From assembly GCA_963748205.1 (NCBI GenBank), contig CAVVIB010000014.1, forward strand, positions 35,348 through 99,347: DNA of 64,000 nt. The letters run 5' to 3'. Of this stretch, positions 1-10,229 are shown piece after piece. The stretch comes from JAIBJN01 sp963748205 (GTDB lineage: Bacteria > Actinomycetota > Thermoleophilia > Gaiellales > Gaiellaceae). Each line of letters begins with the position of its first letter. The first letter of the stretch is position 1. The notes below the pieces were generated by a model. That model was not told the DNA's origin. It saw only the letters and a program-made list of their open reading frames with translations, and ran no database searches. The position numbers and the translations under genes are program-made.

Positions 1-1
1 C

Positions 2-3000
2 CGCGACGACGGCGACGAAGCGGCCGACAGCGGGGTCAAGCTCGCGCCGGAGGCCGTCACCCTCGCACGCGCGAAGGACCCGCTCGTCCTCACGAAGGCG
101 AACTCGCGCGCGACCGTTCACCGGCCTTCGTACCTCGACTACGTCGGCGTGAAGAAGTTCGACGAGTCGGGCGAGGTCGTCGGGGAGCGGCGGTTCCTCG
201 GCCTCTACACGTCGACCGCCTATAGCGCGAGCCCGCACGACATCCCGGTCCTGCGCCGCAAGGTCCGCAAGGTCCGCGAGCGCTCGGGCCTCCCGCCCGG
301 AAGCCACGACGACAAGGCGCTGCTCGAGGTGCTCGAGTCGCTCCCCCGCGACGAGCTCTTCCAGATCTCCGACGACGACCTCTTCGAGATCGCCATGGGC
401 ATCGTGCGGCTCGGCGAGCGTCAGCAGGTCAGGCTCTTCGTCCGCAGGGACACGTACGGGCGCTTCCTCTCGTGCCTCGTCTACGTGCCGCGTGAGCGAT
501 TCAACACGCAGGTGCGAGAGAAGATCGAGGACATCCTGCAGGAGTCGTTCGAGGGCGTCAGCGCGGACTACACCGTGCGCCTCTCGGAGTCCGTCCTCGC
601 GCGGATGCACTTCGTCATCTACACGCGCCCGGATGCGACGCGCGAGTACGACCACCAGGAGATCGAAGCGCGGATCGTCGAGGCGACGCGAACGTGGGTC
701 GACGACTTCGGCGACGCGCTCGTCGAGCACCTTGGCGAGGAGCGCGGCACTGAGCTCTACGCCCTCTACCGCGACGCGTTCCCCGCGGCGTACCGCGACG
801 ACTTCACCCCGGACGCCGCGGTCCTCGACGTCGAGCGCCTGGAGCGGCTCGACCCGGAGGGCGACCTGGCCTTGACGCTCTACCGCCCACTGGAGGCCGA
901 GCCGGACTTCTTCGTTCTCAAGCTGCTGCGCTCCGGACAGCCGATCCTGCTCTCCGACGTCCTCCCTCTCCTCGAGGACATGGGCGTGAAGGTCTTCGAC
1001 GAGCGCCCGTACGAGGTCGACCGCGCGGGCCCCGAGGACGCCTGGATCTACGACTTCGGTCTGACCCACGCCGACGGCGCGCTCGACCTCGAGCAGGTCG
1101 GCGAGTCGTTCAAGGACGCATTCGCGCAGGCGTGGCGCAGCGAGATCGAGGTGGACGGGTTCAACCGGCTCGTGCTCAGCGCCGGCCTGACATGGCGGGA
1201 GATCGCGATGCTCCGCGCCCTGGCCAAGTACCTGCGGCAGGCCGGCAGCACCTTCAGCCAGGCCTACATGGAGGAGACCCTGGCCGCGAACCCGGAGATC
1301 GTGCGCAAGCTCGTCGAGCTCTTCAGGGTCAGGTTCGATCCCGCGCGCGCCGAGGGGCGCGAGGCCGAGGAGGGACAGATCGCGAAGAAGATCGAGAAGG
1401 CCATCGACGCCGTGGCGAGCCTCGACGACGACCGCATCCTGCGCAGCTTCCTGCGGCTCGTCCAGGCGACGCTGCGGACGAACTACTTCCAGGACAGAGG
1501 CGACGGCCAGCCCAAGCCCTACCTCTCGTTCAAGTTCGACCCCTCGCTCGTCCCCGACCTCCCCCTGCCGCGGCCGATGTACGAGATCTGGGTCTACTCG
1601 CCGCGGACGGAGGGCGTGCACCTGCGCGGCGGGAAGGTCGCCCGCGGAGGGATCCGCTGGTCGGATCGGCGCGAGGACTTCCGCACCGAGATCCTCGGCC
1701 TCATGAAGGCGCAGATGGTCAAGAACGCGGTCATCGTCCCCGTGGGCGCGAAGGGAGGCTTCGTCGTCAAGCGGCCGCCTGCCGAGCGCGAGGCGCTCCG
1801 CGAGGAGGTCGTCGCCTGCTACCGCACGCTCATTCAGGGCATGCTCGACCTCACGGACAACCTCTCCGGCGGCGAGACCGTGCCGCCGCCCGACGTTGTC
1901 CGCTACGACGACGACGACCCGTACCTCGTGGTCGCGGCCGACAAGGGCACGGCGACCTTCTCAGACCTCGCGAACACGGTGGCCGCCGAGTACGACTTCT
2001 GGCTCGGAGACGCCTTCGCGTCGGGCGGCTCGGCGGGCTACGACCACAAGGCGATGGGGATCACCGCGCGCGGCGCCTGGGAGTCGGTCAAGCGCCACTT
2101 CCGCGAGCTCGGCGTCGACGTCGAGACGACCGAGGTCACGGCGGTCGGGATCGGCGACATGGCGGGCGACGTCTTCGGCAACGGCATGCTGCTTTCGCGC
2201 CACCTCAAGCTCGTGGCCGCGTTCAACCACGAGCACGTCTTCCTCGATCCCGACCCGGACCCGGAGGCGAGCTACCGGGAGCGCGAGCGCCTCTTCAACC
2301 TGCCGCGGTCGAGCTGGGCCGACTACGACACGAGCGTGATCTCGCCCGGCGGCGGAGTCTTCCCGCGGTCGGCCAAGTCGATCCCGCTCACCCCGGAGGT
2401 GCGGCGACGCCTGGGCGTCGAGGAGGAGGCGCTGCGGCCGAACGAGCTCATCCGCGCGATCCTCCGGGCCGAGGTCGACCTGCTCTGGAACGGCGGCATC
2501 GGGACGTTCGTCAAGGCCTCGTCCGAGTCGCATCTCGACGTCGGCGACAAGGCGAACGACGGGTTGCGCGTGGACGGCAAGGACCTCCGCGCGCGCGTCG
2601 TCGGCGAGGGCGGCAACCTGGGCCTCACCCAGCGCGGCCGCGTCGAGTACGCGCTCCAGGGCGGGCGGATCTACACGGACGCGATCGACAACTCAGCCGG
2701 GGTCGACTGCTCCGACCACGAGGTCAACATCAAGATCCTGCTCGGCCGCGTGGTCGCGGACGGCGACATGACCGAGAAGCAGCGGAACGAGCTGCTCGCC
2801 GAGATGACCGACGACGTCTCCCGCCTCGTCCTGCGCAACAACTACCGCCAGACGCAGGCGATCAGCCTCGCCGTCAGCCAGGCGTCGTCGATGCTCGGCG
2901 TCCACGCGCGCCAGATCCAGCACCTGGACCAGACCGGCCGGCTGAACCGGGAGCTGGCGGCGCTGCCGACCGACGAGGTGATCGCCGAGCGGCGGGCCGC

Positions 3001-4124
3001 GCGGGGCGGCCTCGTCTCGCCCGAGCTCTCGGTGCTGCTCGCCTACGCCAAGATCGAGCTGTTCGACGCCCTCGTCGCCTCCGACCTGCCGGAGGACGCG
3101 TACATGTCGACCGAGCTCGTCCGCTACTTCCCACGCTTGCTCTCCGAACGCTTCGGCGACCGGATGGACGAGCACCGCCTGCGGCGAGAGCTGATCGCCA
3201 CCTACGTGACGAACAGTCTCGTCAACCGCGCGGGGATCACGTTCGCGTTCCGGCTCGCCGAGGAGACGGGCGCGGACCCGGCGGACATCGGCCGCGCCTA
3301 CGTGGTCGCGCGCGAGGTCTTCGATCTGCGGGCGATCTGGACGGCGATCGAGGAGCTCGACGACTCCATCCCGGCCGACGTGCAACTGGCCATGCTGCTC
3401 GACGGCCGCAAGCTCGTCGAGCGCGCCGCGCGCTGGCTCCTCCGCAGCCGCCCGCGCCCGATCGAGATCGAGGAGGAGATCGCGTACTTCGCGCCCGGTG
3501 CCGCGCTTCTCGCCGAGGCGCTGCCGCGCCTGCTGCTCGGCGCCGATCGCTCCGCGGTCGAGCGGAAGACGGCGGAGTACGTGAAGGGCGGCGCGCCGAA
3601 GGAGCTCGCGGCCAGGGTCGCCGGCCTGCGGGATGATGTTCTCCGCGCTCGACATCGTCGAGGCGGCGACGGCCGCCGGCGAGCCGACCGAGGAGGTCGC
3701 GGCGGTCTTCCACGGTGTCGGCGCGCGGCTCCAGCTCCAGTGGCTCCGCGACGCCATCACCGCGCTCCCGCGCGACAACCGCTGGCAGACACTCGCCCGC
3801 GCGGCGCTCAGGGACGAGTTCTTCAGCATCCACGGCGCGCTCACGCGCGAGGCGCTCCAGGCCGCGCCGCCGGGCCTCCCGGCCGAGGCCCGGGTCGACG
3901 CCTGGCAGGCGGCCCGCGCGGCAGGCGTCGAGCGTGCACTCCAGGTCGTGAGCGACATCCGCATGGGCGAGCTGGCCAGCCTCGAGACGCTGTCGGTCGC
4001 CCTGCGCGAGGTGCGCAACCTCATCCAGTCTGCGGGCCGGCTCGCACCGCCCCTCCCCGAGTTCCCGCCGGACGAGCCGCCCTCGCGGCCGCATCCGCCC
4101 GAGTCCCTCAGCCTCGGAAGATAA
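2..4124 (+). CDS. NAD-specific glutamate dehydrogenase, large (GDH-180) type, 5' partial, one frameshift
   Basis: Oxidative deamination of glutamate to 2-oxoglutarate with NAD, cytoplasmic. The reading frame is open from base 2, so the N-terminal part lies outside the window. About 1,370 residues are visible; the family is around 1,600. Hallmarks of the catalytic core are GGIRWSDRREDFRTEILGL (1648-1704) followed by KAQMVKNAVIVPVGAKGGF (1705-1761), and GVDCSDHEVNIKILL (2701-2745). Near base 3632 the frame must move by one: upstream reads KELAARVAGL, and the family-typical MFSALDIVEAA continues in the next frame to the stop at 4124. The rest is clean, so this is either an assembly indel or a very recent mutation. 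Confidence in family is high. Confidence 0.93.
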
Positions 4125-4174
4125 CTCGGCGCCCCGCCGTCCGGTGGGCATCGAACCGAGTGGAGGTCACCCTC

Positions 4175-4429
4175 ATGGAGTCGAAGTCGCAGGAGCCGTT
4201 CAACCTTCCCGCCGGCAGCGTCCGTGCCTTCCTGACCACACTGCTCGTCGGGATCACCGCCGCCGTCATGTTCCTCCCGATTCCCAACGGCAAGGACGAC
4301 GTCAAGGCGATGTTCGTCCTCCTCACGGGGATCGCCGTTCGGGACTACTTCTCGTCCCGGGACCGCCAGGCCGAGCGCGAGCGCGCGCAGGACGCTCCGA
4401 GCGCCCCCTCGACCGAAGTCGCCGCGTAG
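4175..4429 (+). CDS. small membrane protein of unknown function (84 aa)
   Basis: Unrecognised. The ATG at 4175 is preceded by a purine-rich site (gagg, 4163-4166). Residues about 17-33 form one hydrophobic segment (TTLLVGITAAVMFLPI), followed by a short second hydrophobic stretch and a charged tail rich in Arg, Glu and Ala. It sits 50 nt downstream of glutamate dehydrogenase on the same strand and could be cotranscribed. It is in the same frame as the pre-frameshift glutamate dehydrogenase frame, but has its own start signal and does not belong to that protein. A single-pass or hairpin membrane protein is the most that can be said. Confidence 0.6.
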   Translation: MESKSQEPFNLPAGSVRAFLTTLLVGITAAVMFLPIPNGKDDVKAMFVLLTGIAVRDYFSSRDRQAERERAQDAPSAPSTEVAA

Positions 4430-4436
4430 CGCCGTG

Positions 4437-5484
4437 TCAGGCGACGCGCTCGAGGGCGGGCGATGCCAGGTCGCGCTCGAGCAGGTCGAGCACGGCCTCC
4501 TCGATGGCGCCCTGCGTCGCCGGCTCCCCGAAGGTCACCTCGCCGAGCTTCTCGAGCGCGCCGCCGATCGTGAGCCCATCACGGAAGCGGTCGAAGACCC
4601 GCGGGTCGATGTACGAGCCGCGGGCGACGGCAGGCGTGTTCCCGAGGTAGTGGGCCACCTCCTTCACGGCGCGGGTGATCGCGCGCGTCCGCCCCGTCTT
4701 CGAGCCGTGCGCGGCGCCCGAGACGGCGAGGGCGACGGCGGCGAGCACGGTGGCGTTCCACGTGCGGAAGTCCTTGGCCGAGAAGCCGTCTTCGGTGACC
4801 TCCTTGATGTACGCGTTGATGTCGTCGGAGGTGACGTCCACCCAGCCGCGCCCTTCCTTGTACGCGAGGAGCTCCGTGCCGGAGCGGCGGCGCATGAGCG
4901 CGTCCACGACCTTGAAGACGTCGCGGTCTACGACCGATTGGACACGCCGCTTGCCGCCCTTGGAGGGGTAGTCGAAGCGGATGAGGTCGTCGCCGCCGAG
5001 CGTTACGTGGCCGCGGCGAATCGTGGCGAGCCCGAACGTCTTGTTCGCCTCTGCGTAGTCCTCGGTGCCGATGCGGAAGAAGCCGCGATCGAGCAGCCGC
5101 ACGGCGCACGCGAGGACGCGCTCACGGACGAGCTCCCGCTTGCGCAGGTCGCGCGCCGCAGCCTCCCGGAGTTTCGGGAGCGCGCGGGCGAAGCGCTCCA
5201 TCTCCTCGAACTTCTCCCGGTCGCGCCGCCGGCGCCAGTCGACGTGGTAGAGGTACTGGCGGCGCCCGGCGGCGTCGGTGCCCACGGCCTGGATGTGGCC
5301 GTTGGGGTACGGGCAGATCCAGACGTCCGTCCACGCCGGCGGGATGACGAGCGCGCGGATGCGCTCGAGGATGCCGGGGTCGGTCACGCGCTCCCCCGCC
5401 TCGTCGATGTACTCGAACCCGCGCCCGCGGCCCCGGCGCGCGAGGCCCGGGGCCCGAGGAATCCGCTCGTCGCAGGCGCGCCAT
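4437..5484 (-). CDS. DNA topoisomerase IB (poxvirus-like), one frameshift near the N-terminus
   Basis: Relaxes supercoiled DNA through a 3'-phosphotyrosyl intermediate. Seen: GRGFEYIDE and ALVIPPAWTDVWICPYPNGH of the N-terminal domain, KDFRTWNATV, and the catalytic Tyr in ARGSYIDPRV near the end, where the family has SYIDPRV. The start is ATG 5484 (MARLRRADSSGPG, the usual family N-terminus, with gaagg just upstream). The frame then moves by one in the G/C run around 5446-5455, joining SGPG to LARRGRGRGFEYIDE. The open frame that begins at GTG 5507 gives an untypical N-terminus. Convergent with the small membrane protein gene and divergent from the RTX gene. Confidence 0.9.
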
Positions 5485-5620
5485 GAGCCTTCTCTTGCCC
5501 GCCGCACCGGCGCGAGGAACCTACCTAGCCTAAGGAACAGACAAGCGGACGTGATCTTGTGGCCTCACGGATCGGCGGCTACCCTCAGGACTTCCTCAGC
5601 GGCTAGGAAGGAGCCTTTCT

Positions 5621-7402
5621 GTGCGTGATCGACTGTCCCTGCGTGGTTTCGTGTTTCTCGTGCTCGGCCTCTTCGTCGTGGCGGCGCCCGCTACGGCCGG
5701 AGCAGCCGTGGAATCGTGTGCGTACAACCCCACGACAAAGGCCGTCACCGCGACGATCACGACGGGCGGCTCCGCGACGTTGAAGGTGAACGCGGCCGGC
5801 CAGCTCCTCTTCGGCCAGGTCGCCGCACCGTGCGCCGGCGCGACGAGCACGAACACCGACTCGGTGTCGGTGAGCGGCTCCGTCGGCTCCAACGAGACCC
5901 TCACGCTGGACATGTCCGAGGCCTTCTTCGGGCCCGGCTTCTCCTCCGAGTTCAACATCCCGGAGATCGAGATGGCCCTGGCGCTCGGCGATCTCACCGA
6001 CACGCTCGTCATCATCGGCTCCAACGCCAACGACCTGATCGCCGCCGGCCAGAACGGCGTGGCGATCGACTCGGACGGCGACCTCGACATCACCCTTTCG
6101 CCGGGTCAGCACGTGATCGAGGTCCACGGCCTCGGCGGCGACGACCTGCTCAACATGCGCGGGCAGGGCGGCGCGGGCCTCGCCTATCTCGGTCCGGTGC
6201 GGGTCTACGGCGAGCAGGGGAACGACGAGCTCATCGCCAGCCACAAGTCCGACTTCGTCTACGGCGGCGAGGGCAACGACATCATCTTCTTGCACCAGCT
6301 GAACGACTACGCCGAGGGCGGCCCGGGCAACGACTCGATCACGGGCGGCGAGGGCAACGACGAGATCCACGGCGGCCCGGGCGCGGACACGTTCAACGCG
6401 GGCGCGGGGAACGACACGATCTTCGCGGACGACGGCGAGGCCGACACGCAGCTCCACGGCGGCGCGGACGTCGACACGGCGTACTACGACGCGAACCTCG
6501 ATCCTGCCACGATCGCGGTCGAGAACAAGTTCGCGGATCCGGGCCCGCCGCCTCCGCCTCCTCCGCCCGGCGGCGCCTGCTCGTACAACTCGACCACCAA
6601 GACGGTGACAGCGGCCATTCCAGCCGGCACAGGCGCGACGCTCGCGGTGGTCGGCGGCGCGATCCACTTCGGGGCATCGCCGACGGCCTGCGGCACGGCG
6701 ACGAACGCGAACACGGACACGATCAACATCACGGGCGCGGCGGGCTCCGTCGAGACGCTCACGATCGACCAGACCGGCGGCGGCCTCGCTCCCGGCGGCA
6801 CCGCCGAGACGACCGGCACGTCCGAGATCGAGCTCGCGGTCAACCTGGGTGACGCATCCGACGTCGTCGTCATCAAGGGCCGCACGCTCGCGGACACGCT
6901 CGCAGTCGGCACCAAGGGCGTCTCGCTCAACAACGACGCCGACGTCGACGTCACCTTCACCCCGCTGCCCAGCTCGATCGAGCTCGTCGGCGGCGGCGGC
7001 GGCGACGTCCTCTCGGGCCGCGGCGGCTTCGGCGCCGGCCAGGTGTTCCCCGGGCGCGTGACCCTGCGCGCCGGAGACGGCGGCGACTCGCTCAGCGGCG
7101 GCGACCTCGACGACGTGCTCGTCGGCGGCGCCGGGGCGGACACGATCACGGGCGGGCTCGGCAACGACCAGCTCGACGGTCAGGGCGGCAATGACAGCCT
7201 GAGCGGGAACGACGGCAATGACACGATCATCGGCGGCACCGGCGCGGACTCCCTCATCGGAGCGGGCGGGAACGACACGCTCGACGCCCGCGACGGCGCT
7301 GCGGACACCCAGATCAGCGGTGCGGCCGGCATCGACACCGCCTTCACCGATGCAGGGCTGGATCCCTCGCCGGTGGGCGTCGAGAACCACTTCCCGGCGT
7401 AA
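5621..7402 (+). CDS. secreted RTX-type calcium-binding repeat protein, two modules (593 aa)
   Basis: Exported beta-roll protein that probably binds Ca2+ through GGxGxD nonapeptides. GTG 5621 is set by aggaaggag at 5605-5613. Residues 1-31 are a Sec signal peptide ending ATAGAA. Two homologous modules of about 270 residues follow, joined by a run of eight prolines (near 6544-6570). Each module begins with a Cys-Tyr motif (CAYNPTTKAVTATI, CSYNSTTKTVTAAI), has a second Cys in an (A/T)xCG context, a beta-rich part with LGD and GND motifs, then RTX repeats such as GGEGNDEIHGGPGADTF. The two Cys per module could form a disulfide. No protease or lipase domain is present, so the role may be surface or structural. 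Followed by a terminator at 7411. Confidence 0.85.
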   Translation: MRDRLSLRGFVFLVLGLFVVAAPATAGAAVESCAYNPTTKAVTATITTGGSATLKVNAAGQLLFGQVAAPCAGATSTNTDSVSVSGSVGSNETLTLDMSEAFFGPGFSSEFNIPEIEMALALGDLTDTLVIIGSNANDLIAAGQNGVAIDSDGDLDITLSPGQHVIEVHGLGGDDLLNMRGQGGAGLAYLGPVRVYGEQGNDELIASHKSDFVYGGEGNDIIFLHQLNDYAEGGPGNDSITGGEGNDEIHGGPGADTFNAGAGNDTIFADDGEADTQLHGGADVDTAYYDANLDPATIAVENKFADPGPPPPPPPPGGACSYNSTTKTVTAAIPAGTGATLAVVGGAIHFGASPTACGTATNANTDTINITGAAGSVETLTIDQTGGGLAPGGTAETTGTSEIELAVNLGDASDVVVIKGRTLADTLAVGTKGVSLNNDADVDVTFTPLPSSIELVGGGGGDVLSGRGGFGAGQVFPGRVTLRAGDGGDSLSGGDLDDVLVGGAGADTITGGLGNDQLDGQGGNDSLSGNDGNDTIIGGTGADSLIGAGGNDTLDARDGAADTQISGAAGIDTAFTDAGLDPSPVGVENHFPA

Positions 7403-7410
7403 CGGACTTC

Positions 7411-7441
7411 CTCGAGGGGAGGCCGTCGGCCTCCCCTCGAG
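7411..7441 (+). terminator. intrinsic-type hairpin terminator after first RTX gene
   Basis: Perfect 14-bp inverted repeat ctcgaggggaggcc / ggcctcccctcgag with a 3-nt loop (gtc), 8 nt after the stop codon. There is no clear T run, as is common in high-GC actinobacteria. Confidence 0.8.
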
Positions 7442-7524
7442 ACCTACTTCCTGCGCTAGATACGCCGCGTACTAGACCTTTGACCGGACCGGCGATCCGC
7501 GGGTTGCCCCGTGTCGTACCCAGG

Positions 7525-7536
7525 GATACTGTCCGA
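7525..7536 (+). promoter_or_regulatory. possible -10 element of a leaderless transcript
   Basis: gatact at 7525-7530 ends 5 nt before the ATG at 7536, which places transcription start at or next to the start codon. No Shine-Dalgarno is visible. The -35 is weak (ttgccc 7504-7509, 15-nt spacer). Tentative. Confidence 0.3.
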
Positions 7537-10190
7537 TGTCTGTAGCGGCCCGAAGCATCGTGCGGCCACCCAACGCACACATCCGTACGGTCGTCCTGAC
7601 GGGGGCGATCTTCTTGGTCATGGCGGTTTTTCCCGCGCTGGCCGCGGCTGAGTCCTGCGCGTACAACGCCGGGACGAAGGCGGTCACCGCGACCATCGAC
7701 CCGGGCGGGGACGCGACGCTCGTCGTCGTGGGCGGCGCGCTCCACTTCGGCGCGACACCCACCGCGTGCGGCGCGGCGACGACGACCAACACGGATTCCA
7801 TCTCCATCACGGGCGGTGCCGGCACGCTCGAGAGCCTGACCCTCGACGAGTCGGGCGGCGCGTTCGGTCCCGGCGCGGCGACCGAGACGAACTTCCCCGA
7901 GATCGAGATGACCGTCGGCCTCGGAGACGCCGGCGACGAGCTCCTCGTCATCGGCACCTCCGGCAACGACAACATGGCGATGGGCGCGAGCGGCTTCTCG
8001 TTCAACTCGGACGGCGACGTCGACATCACGTTCAGCCCGCTCCCGGGACACGTCGAGGTGCGCGGCGGCGGCGGCGTGAACTTCCTCACGGGCCGCGGCG
8101 GTTGGGGCGCCGGGCTCGCGTATGCCGGGAACGTCACCCTGGTCGGCGGCGACCTCGGCGACGAGCTGAACGGGGGCAACGGCCACGACGAGCTCGTCGG
8201 CGGCGCCGGGAACGACGTCATGAACGGCAACGCCGGCGACGACCGCCTCGAGGGCAGCGGCGCCAACGACAAGCTGAGCGGCGGCGAGGGGAAGGACTTC
8301 ATGGTCGGCGGCCCCGGTGCGGACACGTTCACCGGCGGCTTCGGGAACGACCTGCTCGTGGCGCACGACGGCCAGGCGGACACCTCCATCAACGGCGGAG
8401 GCGACACGGACATCGCCTACTACGACCCGGGCCTCGACCCGACACCGAGCGCCACCGAGACCGCCATCCCGGCGGCTCCGACCGAGAGCTGCTCCTACGA
8501 CGCCGGCACGCATGCCGTGACGGCGCGGGTCGCGCTCGGCTCGGAGGCGACGCTCAAGGTGGCCGCGAACGGCGAGCTGCTCTTCGGGTTCGTGCCCACG
8601 GCCTGCGGCGCCGCCACGACGACGAACACCGACTCGATCCAGGTCCTCGGCGCGCCGGACGCGGGCGAGAGCTTCACGCTGGACATGTCCGAGGGCTTCC
8701 TCGGCCCCGGCTTCACCTCGGAGTTCAACCTGCCGGAGATCGAGATGGCGATGAGCCTCGGCGACTCCACCGACGAGATGACCGTCATCGGGACGGCGGG
8801 GAACGACCTGTTCGCCCCCGGCCAGAACGGGATGGCGCTCAACTCGGACGGCGACGTCGACGTGACGTGGACGCCGAACCCCGGCGTCTTCCCGATCGAG
8901 CTCCAGGGGCGCGACGGCGACGATTTCATCAACGGCCGCGGGCAGGGCGGCGCCGGTCTCGCGTACCTCGGGCCGCTCGTGATCACGGGCGGGCTGGGCA
9001 ACGACGAGCTCGTCGGCAGCCACTCCTCGGACGAGATCTACGGCGGCGAGGGCAACGACATCGTCTTCTCCCACCAGCTGAACGACTTCGTCGACGGCGG
9101 GCCGGGCGACGACTCCATCACGTCGGGCGAGGGCAACGACCAGATCGTCGGCGGGCCCGGAGCCGACAACCTCAACGCCGGCTTCGGCAACGACTTCCTG
9201 AACGCCGACGACGCCGAGGCCGACACGCAGATCCACGGCGGCCCCGACTCCGACACGGCCTGGTACGACGGCGGCGGAGTCGATCCGGCGCCGATCGCCG
9301 TCGAGAACGCGACCGCTGACCCGGGACAGGAACCGCCGCCCCCGCCGCCGCCTCCACCCGCCGGGACGTGCGAGTACCGCGCAGCCACCCAGGCGGTCGT
9401 CGCCAGCATGCCGACGAGCGGCACCGCGACCCTGGCCGTCGTCGGCGGTGAGATCCGCTTCGGCGAGTCGCCGGTGGCTTGCGGCGTCGCCACGACGACG
9501 AACACCGACTCGGTCGAGATCCTCGGTGTCACCGGCGCGGCCGAGCATCTGACACTCGACCAGTCCACCGGCCTGCTGGCGCCGGGCGCGACCGGCGAGT
9601 CCAACACGCCGGAGATCGAGCTGTCCCTCAAGCTCGGGGACGCGGCGGACGAGCTGATCGTCGTCGGCACGGCGGGGAACGACACCTTCGCGGCGGGGCT
9701 GAGCGGCGTCTCGTTGAACTCCGACGGCGACGTCGACGTGACCTTCGACGTGCTCCCGGGCGAGATCGACTTCGTGGGCGGCGGCGGCGTCAACTTCCTC
9801 ACCGGCCGAGGCGGCTTCGGCGCCGGCCTCGCCTACGCCGGGGTCCTGACCCTGCTGGGCGGCGACCTCGGCGACGAGCTCAACGGTGGCAACGGGAACG
9901 ACGTCATCGTCGGCGGCGCAGGGAACGACGTGGTCAGCGGCTACGCCGGAAACGACCAGATCTCGGGCGGCGGCGGCAACGACACGCTCACCGGCAGCGA
10001 CGGCAACGACACGGTCGTCGGCGGCGCGGGTGTCGACACCCTCACGGGCGGCTTCGACAACGACGTCCTCGAGGCCGACGACGACGAGGCGGACGCGCAA
10101 ATCCATGGCGGTCCGGGCACCGACACGGCGTACGTCGACGCGGGCGTCGACCCGGCGACGATCGCGGTCGAGACCGTCATCCCTCGCTGA
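7536..10190 (+). CDS. secreted RTX-type calcium-binding repeat protein, three modules (884 aa)
   Basis: Paralogue of the gene at 5621. The N-terminus has a basic stretch then a hydrophobic core (VVLTGAIFLVMAVFPALAAA), a long Sec signal peptide or anchor. Three copies of the same module follow (about 7660-8480, 8490-9320 and 9360-10190), each opening with a CAYN/CSYD/CEYR motif and ending in GGxGND repeats. Modules two and three are separated by a nine-proline linker near 9335. Module one matches module three best and module two matches the first module of the neighbouring gene (both have DMSEGFLGPGF-like and HQLND segments), so the pair arose by module shuffling or duplication. No catalytic domain is seen. 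Likely surface or biofilm matrix protein, by inference. Confidence 0.85.
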   Translation: MSVAARSIVRPPNAHIRTVVLTGAIFLVMAVFPALAAAESCAYNAGTKAVTATIDPGGDATLVVVGGALHFGATPTACGAATTTNTDSISITGGAGTLESLTLDESGGAFGPGAATETNFPEIEMTVGLGDAGDELLVIGTSGNDNMAMGASGFSFNSDGDVDITFSPLPGHVEVRGGGGVNFLTGRGGWGAGLAYAGNVTLVGGDLGDELNGGNGHDELVGGAGNDVMNGNAGDDRLEGSGANDKLSGGEGKDFMVGGPGADTFTGGFGNDLLVAHDGQADTSINGGGDTDIAYYDPGLDPTPSATETAIPAAPTESCSYDAGTHAVTARVALGSEATLKVAANGELLFGFVPTACGAATTTNTDSIQVLGAPDAGESFTLDMSEGFLGPGFTSEFNLPEIEMAMSLGDSTDEMTVIGTAGNDLFAPGQNGMALNSDGDVDVTWTPNPGVFPIELQGRDGDDFINGRGQGGAGLAYLGPLVITGGLGNDELVGSHSSDEIYGGEGNDIVFSHQLNDFVDGGPGDDSITSGEGNDQIVGGPGADNLNAGFGNDFLNADDAEADTQIHGGPDSDTAWYDGGGVDPAPIAVENATADPGQEPPPPPPPPPAGTCEYRAATQAVVASMPTSGTATLAVVGGEIRFGESPVACGVATTTNTDSVEILGVTGAAEHLTLDQSTGLLAPGATGESNTPEIELSLKLGDAADELIVVGTAGNDTFAAGLSGVSLNSDGDVDVTFDVLPGEIDFVGGGGVNFLTGRGGFGAGLAYAGVLTLLGGDLGDELNGGNGNDVIVGGAGNDVVSGYAGNDQISGGGGNDTLTGSDGNDTVVGGAGVDTLTGGFDNDVLEADDDEADAQIHGGPGTDTAYVDAGVDPATIAVETVIPR

Positions 10191-10194
10191 CGTC

Positions 10195-10210
10195 CGGCCC
10201 CGTCGGGCCG
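10195..10210 (+). terminator. short hairpin after second RTX gene
   Basis: cggccc-cgtc-gggccg, perfect 6-bp stem with a tetraloop, 4 nt after the RTX stop codon and before the Nudix start at 10230. Confidence 0.5.
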
Positions 10211-10229
10211 ATCAGACACACTTTCGCCC

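Noticed and set aside
4144..4650. 168-codon plus-strand ORF overlapping the small membrane protein and topoisomerase genes
   Set aside because: Arg/Ser/Pro-rich out-of-frame shadow that crosses two real genes on both strands.
6190..7300. Direct DNA repeats resembling a CRISPR-like array
   Set aside because: The repeats have a period of about 27 nt and encode GGxGxD nonapeptides inside one open reading frame; there are no constant repeats with unique spacers.
7344..10106. 920-codon open frame antisense to the second RTX gene
   Set aside because: It is a shadow of GC-rich third-position codon bias on the opposite strand; the sense frame has a signal peptide, repeats and a terminator, and the antisense protein is Arg/Ala/Val low complexity.
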